Assembly: GCF_004053875.1 (NCBI RefSeq)
Contig: NZ_SBIP01000006.1
Coordinates: 62,001 to 126,000 of the forward strand
Source: Neorhizobium lilium
Lineage (GTDB): Bacteria > Pseudomonadota > Alphaproteobacteria > Rhizobiales > Rhizobiaceae
Reading direction: 5' to 3'
DNA length: 64,000 nt
The notes below the pieces were generated by a model that was not told the origin of the DNA, did not search any database, and saw only the letters and a program-made list of their open reading frames with translations. The position numbers and the translations under genes are program-made. Below are positions 36,409-45,467 of this stretch, piece after piece. How positions within the stretch are numbered: position 1 is the first letter of the stretch; each line of letters begins with the position of its first letter.

Positions 36409-37575
36409 TTAGGAGGTGGACCCTCCACAGGACAGACTGACACTCCGGCTCTCCGGCGGCTTCACCCATGCGAAGAGCGCGAAACCAGCGCACGCAACTG
36501 CCGCAAACAGCGCCAACCCGTGTACGGTCATTTCCATCATAAGGCCGCTTAAAAGCGGCCCCGCGAATGCCCCGACGCCCCAGGCTACGGACAGGAGCGC
36601 GTAGATGCTGATAAGCTCGCCGCCTTCGTAGCGGTCGCCAAGTATCGCGATTGTCGTGGTATAGATCCCCACGAAGGCACCGCCCCATACGAACAGCAAT
36701 GGATATGCGAGCCACTCATGAGCCAAAGCGAACGGCCAGATGATGGCACCTACCGCAGAAAACGCTGCGAGGCACACCAGCAGCTTGTGCCGGTCCATCC
36801 GGTCACCCAGCCACCCGATCGGCAATTGAGAAACAATGGAGCCAATAAGCAGGATGGTCAGCAGGATCGTGGCCGATTGCTCCGGCCAGCCAAGCCGAAC
36901 TGCGTAGATCGGCAGAAGGCTTAGGCCCGCCGCTTCAACGGCCGCATTCAGCGCTGCCGAGGCAACCGCAACCGGCACCAGCCTGAGATAACGAAACAGG
37001 TTTTTCTCAGCCTTTCCGGACGGCATGGCCTCTTTCGGACGACCGAATATCAGAAGAAGCAGGGCAAGAAAGGCACAGGCTCCCCCTATGAGGAAGGCCA
37101 GGGATTCGTCGCGTCCCACCAGGGTGAGGATTGCCGGTCCGAGAGCGGTCCCGCATGAGAGCGCGGTGACATAGATCGCCAGCATGCGGCCTCTGGACGC
37201 CTCATCGGCAAGCTGATTCAGCCAGCTTTCCGAAACCACGAACAAGGTTTCGGAGGCTGAGCCGAGGGCGGCGCGGAGCGGAAACCAGAGCCACAAGACC
37301 GGAGCGAAAGGAAAGCACATCAGCAGAGTTCCAGCGGCCGCCAGCGCCCATTTTGCAAGTCTTCCGAACCCAAGCTGCCGGAAAAGACGCGGCAGGAAAG
37401 GGGCCGCAGCGAGGACCCCGAGGGCATACATGGCGCCGTTAAGGCCAATGAGGCCTTCGGAATAGCCAGCCTCCTCCAGTTCAAGCGCGATCAGAGGTCC
37501 GCTCAGACCATAGGTGAGGCCGAAAATGGTCGCCGTCGCGACGATGACGGCGAATGTCCGCTGCTGTTCCGTCAT
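36409..37575 (-). CDS. MFS transporter (YcaD/UMF-like sugar or drug porter)
   Basis: 388 aa from the ATG at 37575, overlapping the stop of the HdeD-fusion gene (ATGA); upstream in-frame sequence is antisense to that gene. Twelve hydrophobic helices; the loop GDRMDRHK near residue 240 is the MFS A-like motif between helices 8 and 9, preceded by SQLPIGWL, as in YcaD-type proteins. Third gene of the AraC-HdeD fusion-MFS operon. Substrate unknown. Confidence 0.88.
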   Translation of the reverse strand: MTEQQRTFAVIVATATIFGLTYGLSGPLIALELEEAGYSEGLIGLNGAMYALGVLAAAPFLPRLFRQLGFGRLAKWALAAAGTLLMCFPFAPVLWLWFPLRAALGSASETLFVVSESWLNQLADEASRGRMLAIYVTALSCGTALGPAILTLVGRDESLAFLIGGACAFLALLLLIFGRPKEAMPSGKAEKNLFRYLRLVPVAVASAALNAAVEAAGLSLLPIYAVRLGWPEQSATILLTILLIGSIVSQLPIGWLGDRMDRHKLLVCLAAFSAVGAIIWPFALAHEWLAYPLLFVWGGAFVGIYTTTIAILGDRYEGGELISIYALLSVAWGVGAFAGPLLSGLMMEMTVHGLALFAAVACAGFALFAWVKPPESRSVSLSCGGSTS

Positions 37576-38924
37576 CTCGCTTTCACCTTGCGTTCCGCCC
37601 GTTCTTCCCGGTGCTCGAACACCTTGCGCGCCTGCCGCGCATTGCGGATTTTCCTGCGCCAGCGCTGCTCGCCATTCTCGACGATCTCGTGCAACAGGCG
37701 CGCATAGTCGAGAACAAGGCCCGGGGTCCATGTCATCGCCTCCGCTCGACCACGCACCACCCTCAACAGCCAGAATTGCGGATTGGACAGCAGTACGAAC
37801 AGATCGCGCAGGAGCCTTCCTTTGGACGATGCGCCCTCTGTCGCCGCATCCAGCACCTGGATGACGGTTGTCGAACAATTGCGCGCCGTCAGGTTATAGG
37901 TATTGTCTCGTGAGTAGAGCGTCCAGAAGCGGCGCACTGCCTCGGGCCGGAACCGGTGGAACGTCACCTTCTGGTCCGGCATGCACCAGGCCGCTGCTTC
38001 ATTCTCCAGAGACTCGTTGAACCGGCCTTCCACGTCGTTTTCGTGCCCTGCGGACAGGAGCGCACGAAAGTCGTCCGGATTATGGTCGATATCGTTTGCC
38101 GGATAGTGGCTGACATAGATGTCCGGCAGCATTTCGAGGGCGGCATGCCCCGTGGAAATGACGCCGTTTTTGTCGACTGCGGCAATATAGCGATCAATCA
38201 GTATCCGCCTGTCCGGATCGGCAATAGATCCTGTCGCGGTCCAGATCAGGACGTTCAGTTCCTCACCTTTCGAGTTCCATCTGTCCTCCACCGGGCCGAT
38301 CACCTGAGGTATTATGCCGCCCTGCCAGTTGCGCGCCGCATAAAGGGGCAGTGCCATGACCGACCCCCCTTCCGGAAGATCCCGAAGCGGCAGGGCCAAC
38401 CTGACCAGCGCATAACCGGAGGTCAGCAGCAAAAGTGCGAAGCAGAACGGTACGGTCAGAAGATGCGGCACAGGCCATGACGCCAGGATGGCCGTCGCAA
38501 GCAGTATTTCGATTGCGCCAGCCACAATGCCTATGCGCCAGCGAGAACTGTGAACCGTTAAAGCCGAACCAATCCGAAAAAGACCGTCTATCAGGAAGGC
38601 CATGCCGAACACGATCGCGGCTCCGATATTGCCGTCCCACGGAACATTCAGCACCAGGAACGCTGCGAGCAGAAAGGCAACACCCCTAGTGGCATCGATC
38701 CAATGACGGCGGATACCGGATGACAGGGCCGCGAGAAACTCGACCAGACCTTCGATGGCAAGGAAGATGGCGAGTGTATCCAGCAGGATCCAGAGCCTGC
38801 CGTCGCTCAGGTCGAACAGGATCGCCACGCCGAACAGCATCCATATGACACCCGCCGCAGTGAGAATACGCCACACCGGCTTGAGGGCGGCTGGACCGAG
38901 AAGCAAGAAAAGGAGCTGGATCAT
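37572..38924 (-). CDS. HdeD-type membrane domain fused to a papain-like (NlpC/P60- or DUF4105-like) domain
   Basis: 450 aa. Residues 15-180 form about six short helices with the HdeD/DUF308 pattern (IFLAIEGLVEFLAAL, GVAFLLAAFLVLN, GMAFLIDGLFRIGSAL). Residues 190-390 are soluble and carry STGHAALEML (His260) followed 90 residues later by YNLTARNCSTTVIQVLD (Asn349-Cys350). His before Cys with an NC motif is the order seen in permuted papain-like folds (LRAT, PPPDE, DUF4105). The C-terminus is a basic tail. Suggests a membrane-anchored thiol hydrolase. Domain split is seen; catalysis is inference. Confidence 0.7.
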   Translation of the reverse strand: MIQLLFLLLGPAALKPVWRILTAAGVIWMLFGVAILFDLSDGRLWILLDTLAIFLAIEGLVEFLAALSSGIRRHWIDATRGVAFLLAAFLVLNVPWDGNIGAAIVFGMAFLIDGLFRIGSALTVHSSRWRIGIVAGAIEILLATAILASWPVPHLLTVPFCFALLLLTSGYALVRLALPLRDLPEGGSVMALPLYAARNWQGGIIPQVIGPVEDRWNSKGEELNVLIWTATGSIADPDRRILIDRYIAAVDKNGVISTGHAALEMLPDIYVSHYPANDIDHNPDDFRALLSAGHENDVEGRFNESLENEAAAWCMPDQKVTFHRFRPEAVRRFWTLYSRDNTYNLTARNCSTTVIQVLDAATEGASSKGRLLRDLFVLLSNPQFWLLRVVRGRAEAMTWTPGLVLDYARLLHEIVENGEQRWRRKIRNARQARKVFEHREERAERKVKAR

Positions 38925-38940
38925 TGCTTATCGTTTCCGC

Positions 38941-39816
38941 TCATTCGGCCGCTCGGTTGTGACGAAGGGCGCTCGGGGTCAAAGCCCTGTGCTGCTTTAG
39001 CGCCGCCGTCATGTGGCTGTGATTGGCAAAGCCGGTCAGGTTGGCGATACGCGCCAGTGGCATGTCGGTCGTCAACAACATCCGCTCCGCCGTCTCGATC
39101 CGGGTCGCCAAAACGAATTTATGAGGTGGCGATCCAGTCGTCTGGCGGAATGCACGAAGAAAATGGCTGGGCGAAAGACCTGCGATCCGGGCCAGTCGCT
39201 CGATCGAGAGCGGCTCTGCGATATGGGAACGAATGTAATTTTCGACATCGCGCCAGGTTTTGGGCGGCAACCCTCCACGGATTGGTCGGGACGGCTGGTC
39301 CTGCAATGTCGAGTAGTTTCGCAAGAGGTATGTAGAGAAAACAGTGATCAGCGAATCGACATAGAGATGGTTCGACGGCTCGCCGCTTCGAAACTCCTCA
39401 CGGATGAGGTTGGCGAGCATCAGGGCCTTCTGATCCACGCATCCGGTCGTCGTCGGCCTGAATTCGAAATCGTCCCGCCCGAATTCAAGGCCCGCCAGCG
39501 TTGAGAGCCTGTCAGGCGCAAGCGCAAACAGCAGGTTCTCTTTCGTGGTTTTCCAGCGGGCAAACATCTCCGCCTTGACCGGGATAATCTCGACTGTTCC
39601 GATGGGAGCCATGAAGACGCACTTGCGGTCCGAATTAAGCGAACGGACCCGGTCTGGCTGCGGTGTCAGCAAAATGAGGGCCATATGCGACGGTGCGGAG
39701 AAGCCGATCTCATTGGGTCCTGTGCGTGTATGCGTGACCGCGCCTGCCTGCGTCTCGATTTTTGGACCCCAGGCGTCAGGAACATCCCTCAGGAGATTAC
39801 TGGAAGAAACATTCAC
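38941..39816 (-). CDS. AraC-family transcriptional regulator
   Basis: 291 aa from a GTG at 39816 with AAGGA 8 bases upstream; the nearby ATG at 39812 is out of frame. Unrecognised N-terminal sensor region (residues 1-180), then two HTH motifs: LSIERLARIAGLSPSHFLRAFRQTTG and PLARIANLTGFANHSHMTAALKQHRALTPSALR. It is the first gene of the operon, 16 bases before the HdeD fusion, so it probably controls its own unit. Confidence 0.9.
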   Translation of the reverse strand: MNVSSSNLLRDVPDAWGPKIETQAGAVTHTRTGPNEIGFSAPSHMALILLTPQPDRVRSLNSDRKCVFMAPIGTVEIIPVKAEMFARWKTTKENLLFALAPDRLSTLAGLEFGRDDFEFRPTTTGCVDQKALMLANLIREEFRSGEPSNHLYVDSLITVFSTYLLRNYSTLQDQPSRPIRGGLPPKTWRDVENYIRSHIAEPLSIERLARIAGLSPSHFLRAFRQTTGSPPHKFVLATRIETAERMLLTTDMPLARIANLTGFANHSHMTAALKQHRALTPSALRHNRAAE

Positions 39817-40215
39817 AGTTGATATCCTTTCGTTTCCATCTCGGCTGGAGACTTATTGAGAAAAACCGAGCAGCGCACCGAACTGGATATCGAAGGTCGT
39901 AAACCTCAGCTGCTCATATGCCCCACATTTTTGCCTTATATCAAACGCCGGTAACAACTACCGAGCGTTTATCAGAAAATGACCAAATTCCGCTTGCTGA
40001 TTGTTCGAAATTCGGTCGTATGCGCGTATTCCGCTCAAACGGAGTCGGCGAAGAGGCAAATGTTAATCCCGATCGCACGATGTCCTGGCTGTTTGTTACT
40101 CGAACGACAATTTCGATTACATCAGTCATAGTCTCGCAAATCATCAATTGTCATTTTCCGGAACCGTTGATGCCTTGAGGATCAAACCGGACGATTTGGA
40201 TCCAAAGAACTTGCC
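39817..40215. other. Divergent intergenic region, AraC operon / TRIC gene
   Basis: 399 bases without a convincing gene. It contains an imperfect 12-base inverted repeat (39981-39992 and 40006-40017, 10 of 12 paired: GACCAAATTCCG against CGAAATTCGGTC) with a 13-base centre, which may be a regulator site. Confidence 0.4.
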
Positions 40216-40857
40216 ATGACCCTTTCCGCAGATCTGCCATTCCTGATGCATTCGCTTTACCTGATCGCTATAGTCGCCGAAGCCATGACGGCCGCCCTTG
40301 CTGCTGGCCGACGCAGCATGGACTGGGTTGGCGTTTGCCTGCTTGGCTGTGTAACAGCCCTCGGCGGCGGCTCTGCCCGCGATGTCCTTCTTGGACATCA
40401 CCCATTGTCATGGGTTGAGCATCCGTCCTACCTATTGATCACCGGAGGGGCAGCACTTGCGACGATCGTCATGGCCCGCTTCGTTCACCATCTGCGCAAG
40501 CTGTTCCTGTTGCTCGACGCGATCGGACTTGTCGTATTCACGGTGATCGGCTGCAATGTCGCACTCGCGCTGGATCTTCCAATTATGATCGTCATCGCCT
40601 CCGGAATGGTGACTGGCTGTGTCGGCGGCGTACTTCGGGACGTGTTGTGTGCTGACATTCCATTGCTGTTCCGCAGCGAGCTTTATGCCACTGTTTCAGT
40701 CGTGGCCGGCGGCATTTATGTCGTGGGGCTGGCGATTGGCCTCGATCATGACGTCGTCATGCTTGCAGCGATGGGTATCGGATTGATGCTGCGTCTACTT
40801 GCGCTGCGCTTTGACTGGAGCATGCCGAAATTCGTCTACGATCGTGACCTGCACTGA
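40216..40857 (+). CDS. TRIC cation-channel family protein (UPF0126, YadS/YicG type)
   Basis: 213 aa, seven hydrophobic helices in two inverted three-helix repeats. Each repeat has the conserved glycine motif: TALGGGSARDVLLGHHP near residue 55 and TGCVGGVLRDVLCADIPLL near residue 140. Bacterial relatives include prokaryotic TRIC channels and glycine-linked transporters. Stands alone on the plus strand. Confidence 0.9.
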   Translation: MTLSADLPFLMHSLYLIAIVAEAMTAALAAGRRSMDWVGVCLLGCVTALGGGSARDVLLGHHPLSWVEHPSYLLITGGAALATIVMARFVHHLRKLFLLLDAIGLVVFTVIGCNVALALDLPIMIVIASGMVTGCVGGVLRDVLCADIPLLFRSELYATVSVVAGGIYVVGLAIGLDHDVVMLAAMGIGLMLRLLALRFDWSMPKFVYDRDLH

Positions 40858-40916
40858 AAGTTGCGCGTGGGCGGGCAGGAACAATCGGTCCTGCCCGACC
40901 ACGCCCGCCACAGTAT

Positions 40917-41105
40917 TCAGGCCGTAGCTGTCGTCTGATCCTCGATTGTGGCCGCAGGAATATTCTTCTTCAGTGACTCGATCGACTTCAAGGCCGACGC
41001 TTTCGCCGAATAACCTTCTGAACTGAACATGAGCTCACCGTTCGATGCGCGAAACCGGAAGCGGTATTCACCGGCCTTGTCTTGATAGACCTCGAATTTA
41101 TACAT
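40917..41105 (-). CDS. DUF1508/YegP-family small protein
   Basis: 62 aa. One copy of the family repeat: YKFEVYQDKAGEYRFRFRASNGELMFSSEGYSAKASALKSIESLKKN, in order. Function unknown; common small stress-linked protein in Proteobacteria. Confidence 0.88.
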   Translation of the reverse strand: MYKFEVYQDKAGEYRFRFRASNGELMFSSEGYSAKASALKSIESLKKNIPAATIEDQTTATA

Positions 41106-41171
41106 CTGACATTTCCTTTTCTGGGCGACATCCAGCCGAACCGTCCGGCTGCGAAATTCATAGTGGAAGAT

Positions 41172-41468
41172 TTAGCGGCTGCTAATCAGCTTGTTCTTGA
41201 TCAAGCCGACGACGATCTGGACGATTGCTCCACCCACGCCACCACCGACCAGCTGGCCGAGCACGGCGCCGATATCGAGACCCGCTGAAGCGTCGCCTGT
41301 TGCTCCGCCCAAGATTGAGCCCAACAGCGAACCGCCGCCGACACCACCAATTGCGCCGGCGATAAGGTTGCCGATATTGCCAAGGTCAGAGCCCTTGACA
41401 ACCTTGCCGCCCACCGTCCCGCCGACAGCGCCGCCGATGACCTGCGCCAGAATTGTTCCAATATCCAT
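41172..41468 (-). CDS. Glycine-rich hydrophobic small protein
   Basis: 98 aa from the ATG at 41468, with GAGGGG upstream; the in-frame start at 41498 has no ribosome site. The sequence is a run of Gly-zipper-like segments (IGGAVGGTVGGK, IAGAIGGVGGGSLLGSILGG, LVGGGVGGAIVQIVVGLIKNK), suggesting membrane insertion or oligomer packing. No signal peptide. Same strand as the DUF1508 gene. Function unknown. Confidence 0.7.
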   Translation of the reverse strand: MDIGTILAQVIGGAVGGTVGGKVVKGSDLGNIGNLIAGAIGGVGGGSLLGSILGGATGDASAGLDIGAVLGQLVGGGVGGAIVQIVVGLIKNKLISSR

Positions 41469-41739
41469 AATTGCATTCCCCTCAAAGATTGACGTCAATT
41501 TCCACTTAGGAATAGCGATGAAATGCCAGTGAGCACAAGTCGCTGAAACTATTTCTCAATACAGTTTGACGCTATGACCGTCATCAGAGCCTTCGTTATT
41601 GGAAATCTCATATCGAGAACTGCTCATTATGTCGAAATATGACCAAAATCGATGAAGGCCGGGCACTAATAGGTCGCAATGCTTTGAGGGAGAGAGGGCA
41701 ATCAAATAAAGGTTAGCTGAACACGCTGGAGGACTTCTT

Positions 41740-42345
41740 ATGCCTCGTTACACGTTTATTGCTTTATTTGTCCTCGGCGCCCCGTTGACAATTTCGGACG
41801 CTCGCGCGCAGTCGACGGTCGAATGCCAGTCCAGGCAATACCAGTATGGGGAATGCTGGGCAGGGCCGCTCAGGAAACCGCAGCTCATTCACCAGACTTC
41901 GGGGAGCCCCTGCATCCTGAACCGGAGCTGGGGATATAACCCGCGCAGTAAATATATTTGGGTCGCACAAGGTTGCGCCGGCGTTTTTGCCGATGTGGGC
42001 GGCTACCACCACGGGCGTGGTGACGGATTCGATCCCAATGCCCGCATGTATGACGATCGCGGTCATGACGCCGGCGCGGTTGTTGGCGGAGCCATCCTCG
42101 GTGCTCTCATCAAGGGGATGACGGAGGATCATCATAATCACCGGCACACGACGAGCAACTCCCGTCCTGACAACGGCTACAATGGCTGCCATGGCGTTGG
42201 ATGCATAGTCGACAATCCGGACGCAGCGATTGATACCAGACCGCAATTTGACAAACGGGGAGAGCCGAATTTCGACGTGCACGGCAACTACCAGGGCTGC
42301 CATGGCGCGGGTTGCCTCGTAGACGACCCGGGAAGTGCGAACTGA
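41740..42345 (+). CDS. Exported DUF3011-like protein with CHGxGC repeats
   Basis: 201 aa, signal peptide to about residue 23 (ARAQ). Residues 25-85 match DUF3011: VECQS...YGECWA...SGSPCILNRSWGYNPRSKYIWVAQGCAGVF. A Gly/His-rich middle (GHDAGAVVGGAILGALIKGM, HHNHRHTT) follows, and two copies of a CHGxGCxVDxP motif (NGCHGVGCIVDNPD and QGCHGAGCLVDDPG) end the protein. Cys and His content suggests disulfides or metal binding in the periplasm. Role unknown. Same strand as the following DUF4424 gene, 25 bases apart. Confidence 0.75.
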   Translation: MPRYTFIALFVLGAPLTISDARAQSTVECQSRQYQYGECWAGPLRKPQLIHQTSGSPCILNRSWGYNPRSKYIWVAQGCAGVFADVGGYHHGRGDGFDPNARMYDDRGHDAGAVVGGAILGALIKGMTEDHHNHRHTTSNSRPDNGYNGCHGVGCIVDNPDAAIDTRPQFDKRGEPNFDVHGNYQGCHGAGCLVDDPGSAN

Positions 42346-42370
42346 GTTGGCAGGCGAAAGGGAACCGGTC

Positions 42371-43378
42371 ATGCGTATGAAACACTCCCACGCCTGGGCG
42401 CTGCGTTCGTTCGTACTTATCGTTGTCTCCATATCAACGCCCCTCCAGGCCAACGACACCAGCGCCGTTCTTGGCGTCGGCGGGCTGTCGCTGACAACCT
42501 CGGACGATATCGTGATGCAGAGCGAGGACCTCCATCTGTCGCCCAGCGAAATCAGGGTACATTACGTCTTTCGCAGCGAAAGCGACCGCGACATCACGAC
42601 AACTGTCGCCTTTCCTCTCCCGGACATTGATCAGAGCGCCTATGCGATGGTGTTCCTGCCGGTCGAGGATCAGGAAAACTTCGTCGGTTTCCAGGTGACA
42701 ATAGATGGAAAGTCCATCCATCCAAAGATGGAGCAGAAAGCAGTCACCGATGAAGGTGTCGATGTTACGACCGTGGTCACGAAGGCAGGCCTGCCAGTCA
42801 ATTCGAAGCTTTCAGGATGGGAGGAAAAGGTTCGCGCCTTGCCGGACAATGTCTGGCGGGACCTTGTCGATCAGGGGCTGATAGAAGCCCAAGACCCGGA
42901 TGATCGATCGGCTGACTTCAGCGTTACCTGGAATCTGCGCGCGACCTTTCATTGGGAACAAACCTTTCCTGCGGGCAAAACCGTCACCGTAGATCATCGT
43001 TACAAGCCCATGGCTGGCGGTGTTTCGATTTTCGCGGGCGAAACACAGTTCAAGGACTATGCGAGCTACTGCCTGGACGATCAGGGTAAAGCCGGCGTTC
43101 ATCGGCTCCTGAAGCAGGCACAGGCGGCCGCGAAGGCGGATCCGGAACGGGCGGAAGGGATCTCGCCCATTGAAGTGAGCTATGTGCTGACCACGGGCGC
43201 GAACTGGAAGGGACCGATCGAGGATTTCCGTCTGACGATCGACAAGGAAATGCCGCACGCCGTCCTGTCTTTGTGCATGAGCGGCCTCAAGAAAACCGGC
43301 ACGACGACGTTCGAGATAAGGCGAGAGAACTTCACGCCGACGGAAGACATTCGCTTTGTCGTCTTCCACGGACAGTAA
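42371..43378 (+). CDS. DUF4424-family exported protein
   Basis: 335 aa from the ATG at 42371; signal peptide ends near SISTPLQAND. The mature N-terminus NDTSAVLGVGGLSLTTSDDIVMQSEDLHLSPSEIRVHYVF (in two halves) and the TTVAFPLPDID stretch are typical of DUF4424. Two cysteines near residues 240 and 295 could pair. Periplasmic protein of unknown function, probably cotranscribed with the DUF3011-like gene and the lipoprotein. Confidence 0.8.
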   Translation: MRMKHSHAWALRSFVLIVVSISTPLQANDTSAVLGVGGLSLTTSDDIVMQSEDLHLSPSEIRVHYVFRSESDRDITTTVAFPLPDIDQSAYAMVFLPVEDQENFVGFQVTIDGKSIHPKMEQKAVTDEGVDVTTVVTKAGLPVNSKLSGWEEKVRALPDNVWRDLVDQGLIEAQDPDDRSADFSVTWNLRATFHWEQTFPAGKTVTVDHRYKPMAGGVSIFAGETQFKDYASYCLDDQGKAGVHRLLKQAQAAAKADPERAEGISPIEVSYVLTTGANWKGPIEDFRLTIDKEMPHAVLSLCMSGLKKTGTTTFEIRRENFTPTEDIRFVVFHGQ

Positions 43379-43476
43379 GTCATCCCCCAGCGGGATGATT
43401 GCATGCCGGCAAACAATATCAACGGCGAGCTTAGGTTTGTTTCTGAATACTACTGGAATTTGAAGGAGAGCCAAGA

Positions 43477-43764
43477 ATGAACACCAGGATACTCACCGCA
43501 GCTTTTGCTGTTTCTCTGATGCTGGCCAGTTGCGCGAGCAGCAACAAACAGTGGGTCAAGGACGGAACGCCGCGCTCGGAAGCCGATCAAGCGCTGGCCG
43601 ATTGTAAATACCAGGCAGAGGCGGCGACGATCGGGATCGGTGGGAACACGCGCTCGAAGACTTGGGGTGGCGCCGTTTCGGATGGCATTGCCGACGGCGT
43701 AGTCCGGGGCATGGATGAAGCCGAGCTCACCAAGTCCTGCATGATGGCAAAGGGCTTCGCCTGA
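43477..43764 (+). CDS. Small lipoprotein
   Basis: 95 aa; AAGGAG precedes the ATG. Lipobox LASC gives a lipidated Cys at residue 19. The mature part has two further cysteines (LADCKYQAE and TKSCMMAKGF), a layout common in short YMGG/glycine-linked envelope lipoproteins. Third gene of the envelope group at 41.7-43.8 kb. Function unknown. Confidence 0.8.
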   Translation: MNTRILTAAFAVSLMLASCASSNKQWVKDGTPRSEADQALADCKYQAEAATIGIGGNTRSKTWGGAVSDGIADGVVRGMDEAELTKSCMMAKGFA

Positions 43765-43835
43765 CAGAGGTCAGAACGAAAATAACTCCGTGCAGCTCAA
43801 AGATGACGAGTGGTTTCGGACAAGCCCGGCACACT

Positions 43836-44823
43836 CTACGCTGCCGGCGCAAACGGTCTACCGATTGTCATGACAGGCTTTGCCAAGCCATCGATATCTA
43901 GCGTCGATGGCTGCTGTTCGAGCTGAAAGTGAGAGAGAAGGCTGTTCAGATTCGTTGACTCTTGCGCCAGGCCTGCTCCGGCCGCGTTCATCTGTTTCAC
44001 CATTGCGGCATTCTGCTGTGTCGACTGGTCCATGTGGTTGACGGCGGAATTGACCTGTTTGACACCAATGGATTGCTCATGCGCCGCAGTAGCGATCGCT
44101 TCCATATGTGTATTGGCGGACACGACAAGGTGCTCGATTTCGTTCAACCCTTCTCCTGTAGCCCTTACAAGCTCGACGCCTTGGCCCACCGCGGCGTCCG
44201 AAGCCACGACCAGTTGATCTCCTTTGCAGAACGCGCCCGACGTTGGGCGAGTTCGCGCACCTCCTGAGCGACGACCGCAAAGCCCTTGCCGGCTTCTCCG
44301 TTATCACCGTGCGCCCCTGATCGCGCGGCATTTTGTACCAGACATCCACCTGCGGGTCGGTCATATCGAGCTTCTCGACGGCGATTTCCTTCTTGTCGTC
44401 GCGATAAATGTAGGTGGCAAAACGGCCGCCGACCGCATCGGAAAAAGGATGCCCGACGAAATCCGCATCCCGACCATCGAGCGCGCTCGGATCGAATACC
44501 AGCGTCATCCCGAGCAGCTTTGGGTTGTCTTTCACGATACCGGTCACGACCCGGCCCAGTTCGTCGCGATCCTTGTGGACGGCGCTGGCGAGAACCCGGG
44601 CGGTCGAGGCGAGGTTTTCGGCAAGAACAGACGCGTTTCCGATGTCCACCCGGATTGCATTACCGTATTCTCTCAGAAGGCCCGTCGCCATCGTTTCGGC
44701 TTCCGTCAGGTTGGACTGCCACATCAGTGTCTCTCCCGCCAGGGTAACGGCCGACAGTCCGAGAGTGAAGCCTATCGCTGTCAGTAGCAACAACCTGTTT
44801 CGGAATGAATGAATTTTAATCAC
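43836..44823 (-). pseudogene. Methyl-accepting chemotaxis protein, internally deleted
   Basis: The first about 175 codons are a chemoreceptor N-terminus: a membrane helix (RLLLLTAIGFTLGLSAVTLAGE) and the dCache start up to VDVWYKMPRDQGRTVITE. At about 44290 this joins, in another frame, GEAGKGFAVVAQEVRELAQ of the signalling domain, and a further frameshift near 44210 leads into LVVASDAAVGQGVELVRATGEG to the stop at 43836. The rest of the sensor, the second membrane helix, HAMP and half of the signalling hairpin are missing. Non-functional by any single frame. Confidence 0.8.
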
Positions 44824-45467
44824 AATGACCTCTTATCGAATTGGGGCAGAGCTGCGGGCAATAGGGAAAGTGAAAGGATAGGGGATCCGGTCTGGAAGAA
44901 AGACTTGCAGTTCAATAAGACATCGAGCCGCTCGCCCCATATCGCCTTATCCATCCGCAGGTGCCTTTGGCGATCATTCAAAATGTGATTCTGTAGTGCC
45001 CGCTGGACATCATGCCGGGGCGATAGCCGATAAATGCCTATGGAGAGCGCGGCATTTGCTGCAATGCAAAACGAATAAATGAAATAAATTTAATAAACGC
45101 TTAGAGCGTACGAAACCGCCTCCTTGAGTTGCATAGCCACCCCTGTGATCTTTTCATAAGGCACATCATATCGTCTTCGGTCTGACATCACCTGTCAGAA
45201 ATGACGAACAATTCTGAACGCTGGATCGCGAAGTTCAGACTTTTTCGATCGTGTTCTGCGACAGAAATTTCCTTGAAAATTCAGGGACTGCGTTTTGTCG
45301 CGAAAGTAGGACATCTTCCCCCTGGCCGATCGGACGAGCCTCCTTACAGCAATCCCCATGCCCGAAACCTCCCCTTTCCGCGTCGTCGGTTTCGACCTCG
45401 CCCCTGCCAGGGCCGTCCATCGTTTTGTTGCGCAATCTTCGAACCCGTTTGGGCTGCCGTCGGCGCC
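44824..45467. other. Gene-poor region with decayed sequence
   Basis: About 640 bases without a supportable gene between the broken chemoreceptor and the IS66-like tail. It contains AT-rich sequence near 45070-45100 and the operator copy at 45181-45212. The plus-strand open frame from 45201 starts inside that operator copy and shows no protein-like motif until its last 21 codons. Confidence 0.5.
45181..45212. repeat. Second copy of the SDR-operon operator (32 bp, 1 mismatch)
   Basis: The 19-base inverted repeat TCTGACA-N5-TGTCAGA plus 12 of the following 13 bases are identical to 35306-35337. No LysR or SDR gene adjoins it, so it is either an orphan binding site or the scar of a lost duplicate of that promoter. 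Confidence 0.7.

Noticed and set aside
39981-40017. Imperfect inverted repeat upstream of the TRIC gene
   Set aside because: Kept only as a note: two mismatches in 12 and a 13-base centre are not enough to claim an operator.
45201-45467. Plus-strand open frame starting in the operator copy
   Set aside because: It is rich in Pro/Arg/Ser without a motif, and begins inside a duplicated operator. Only its last 21 codons look like protein (IS66 tail).
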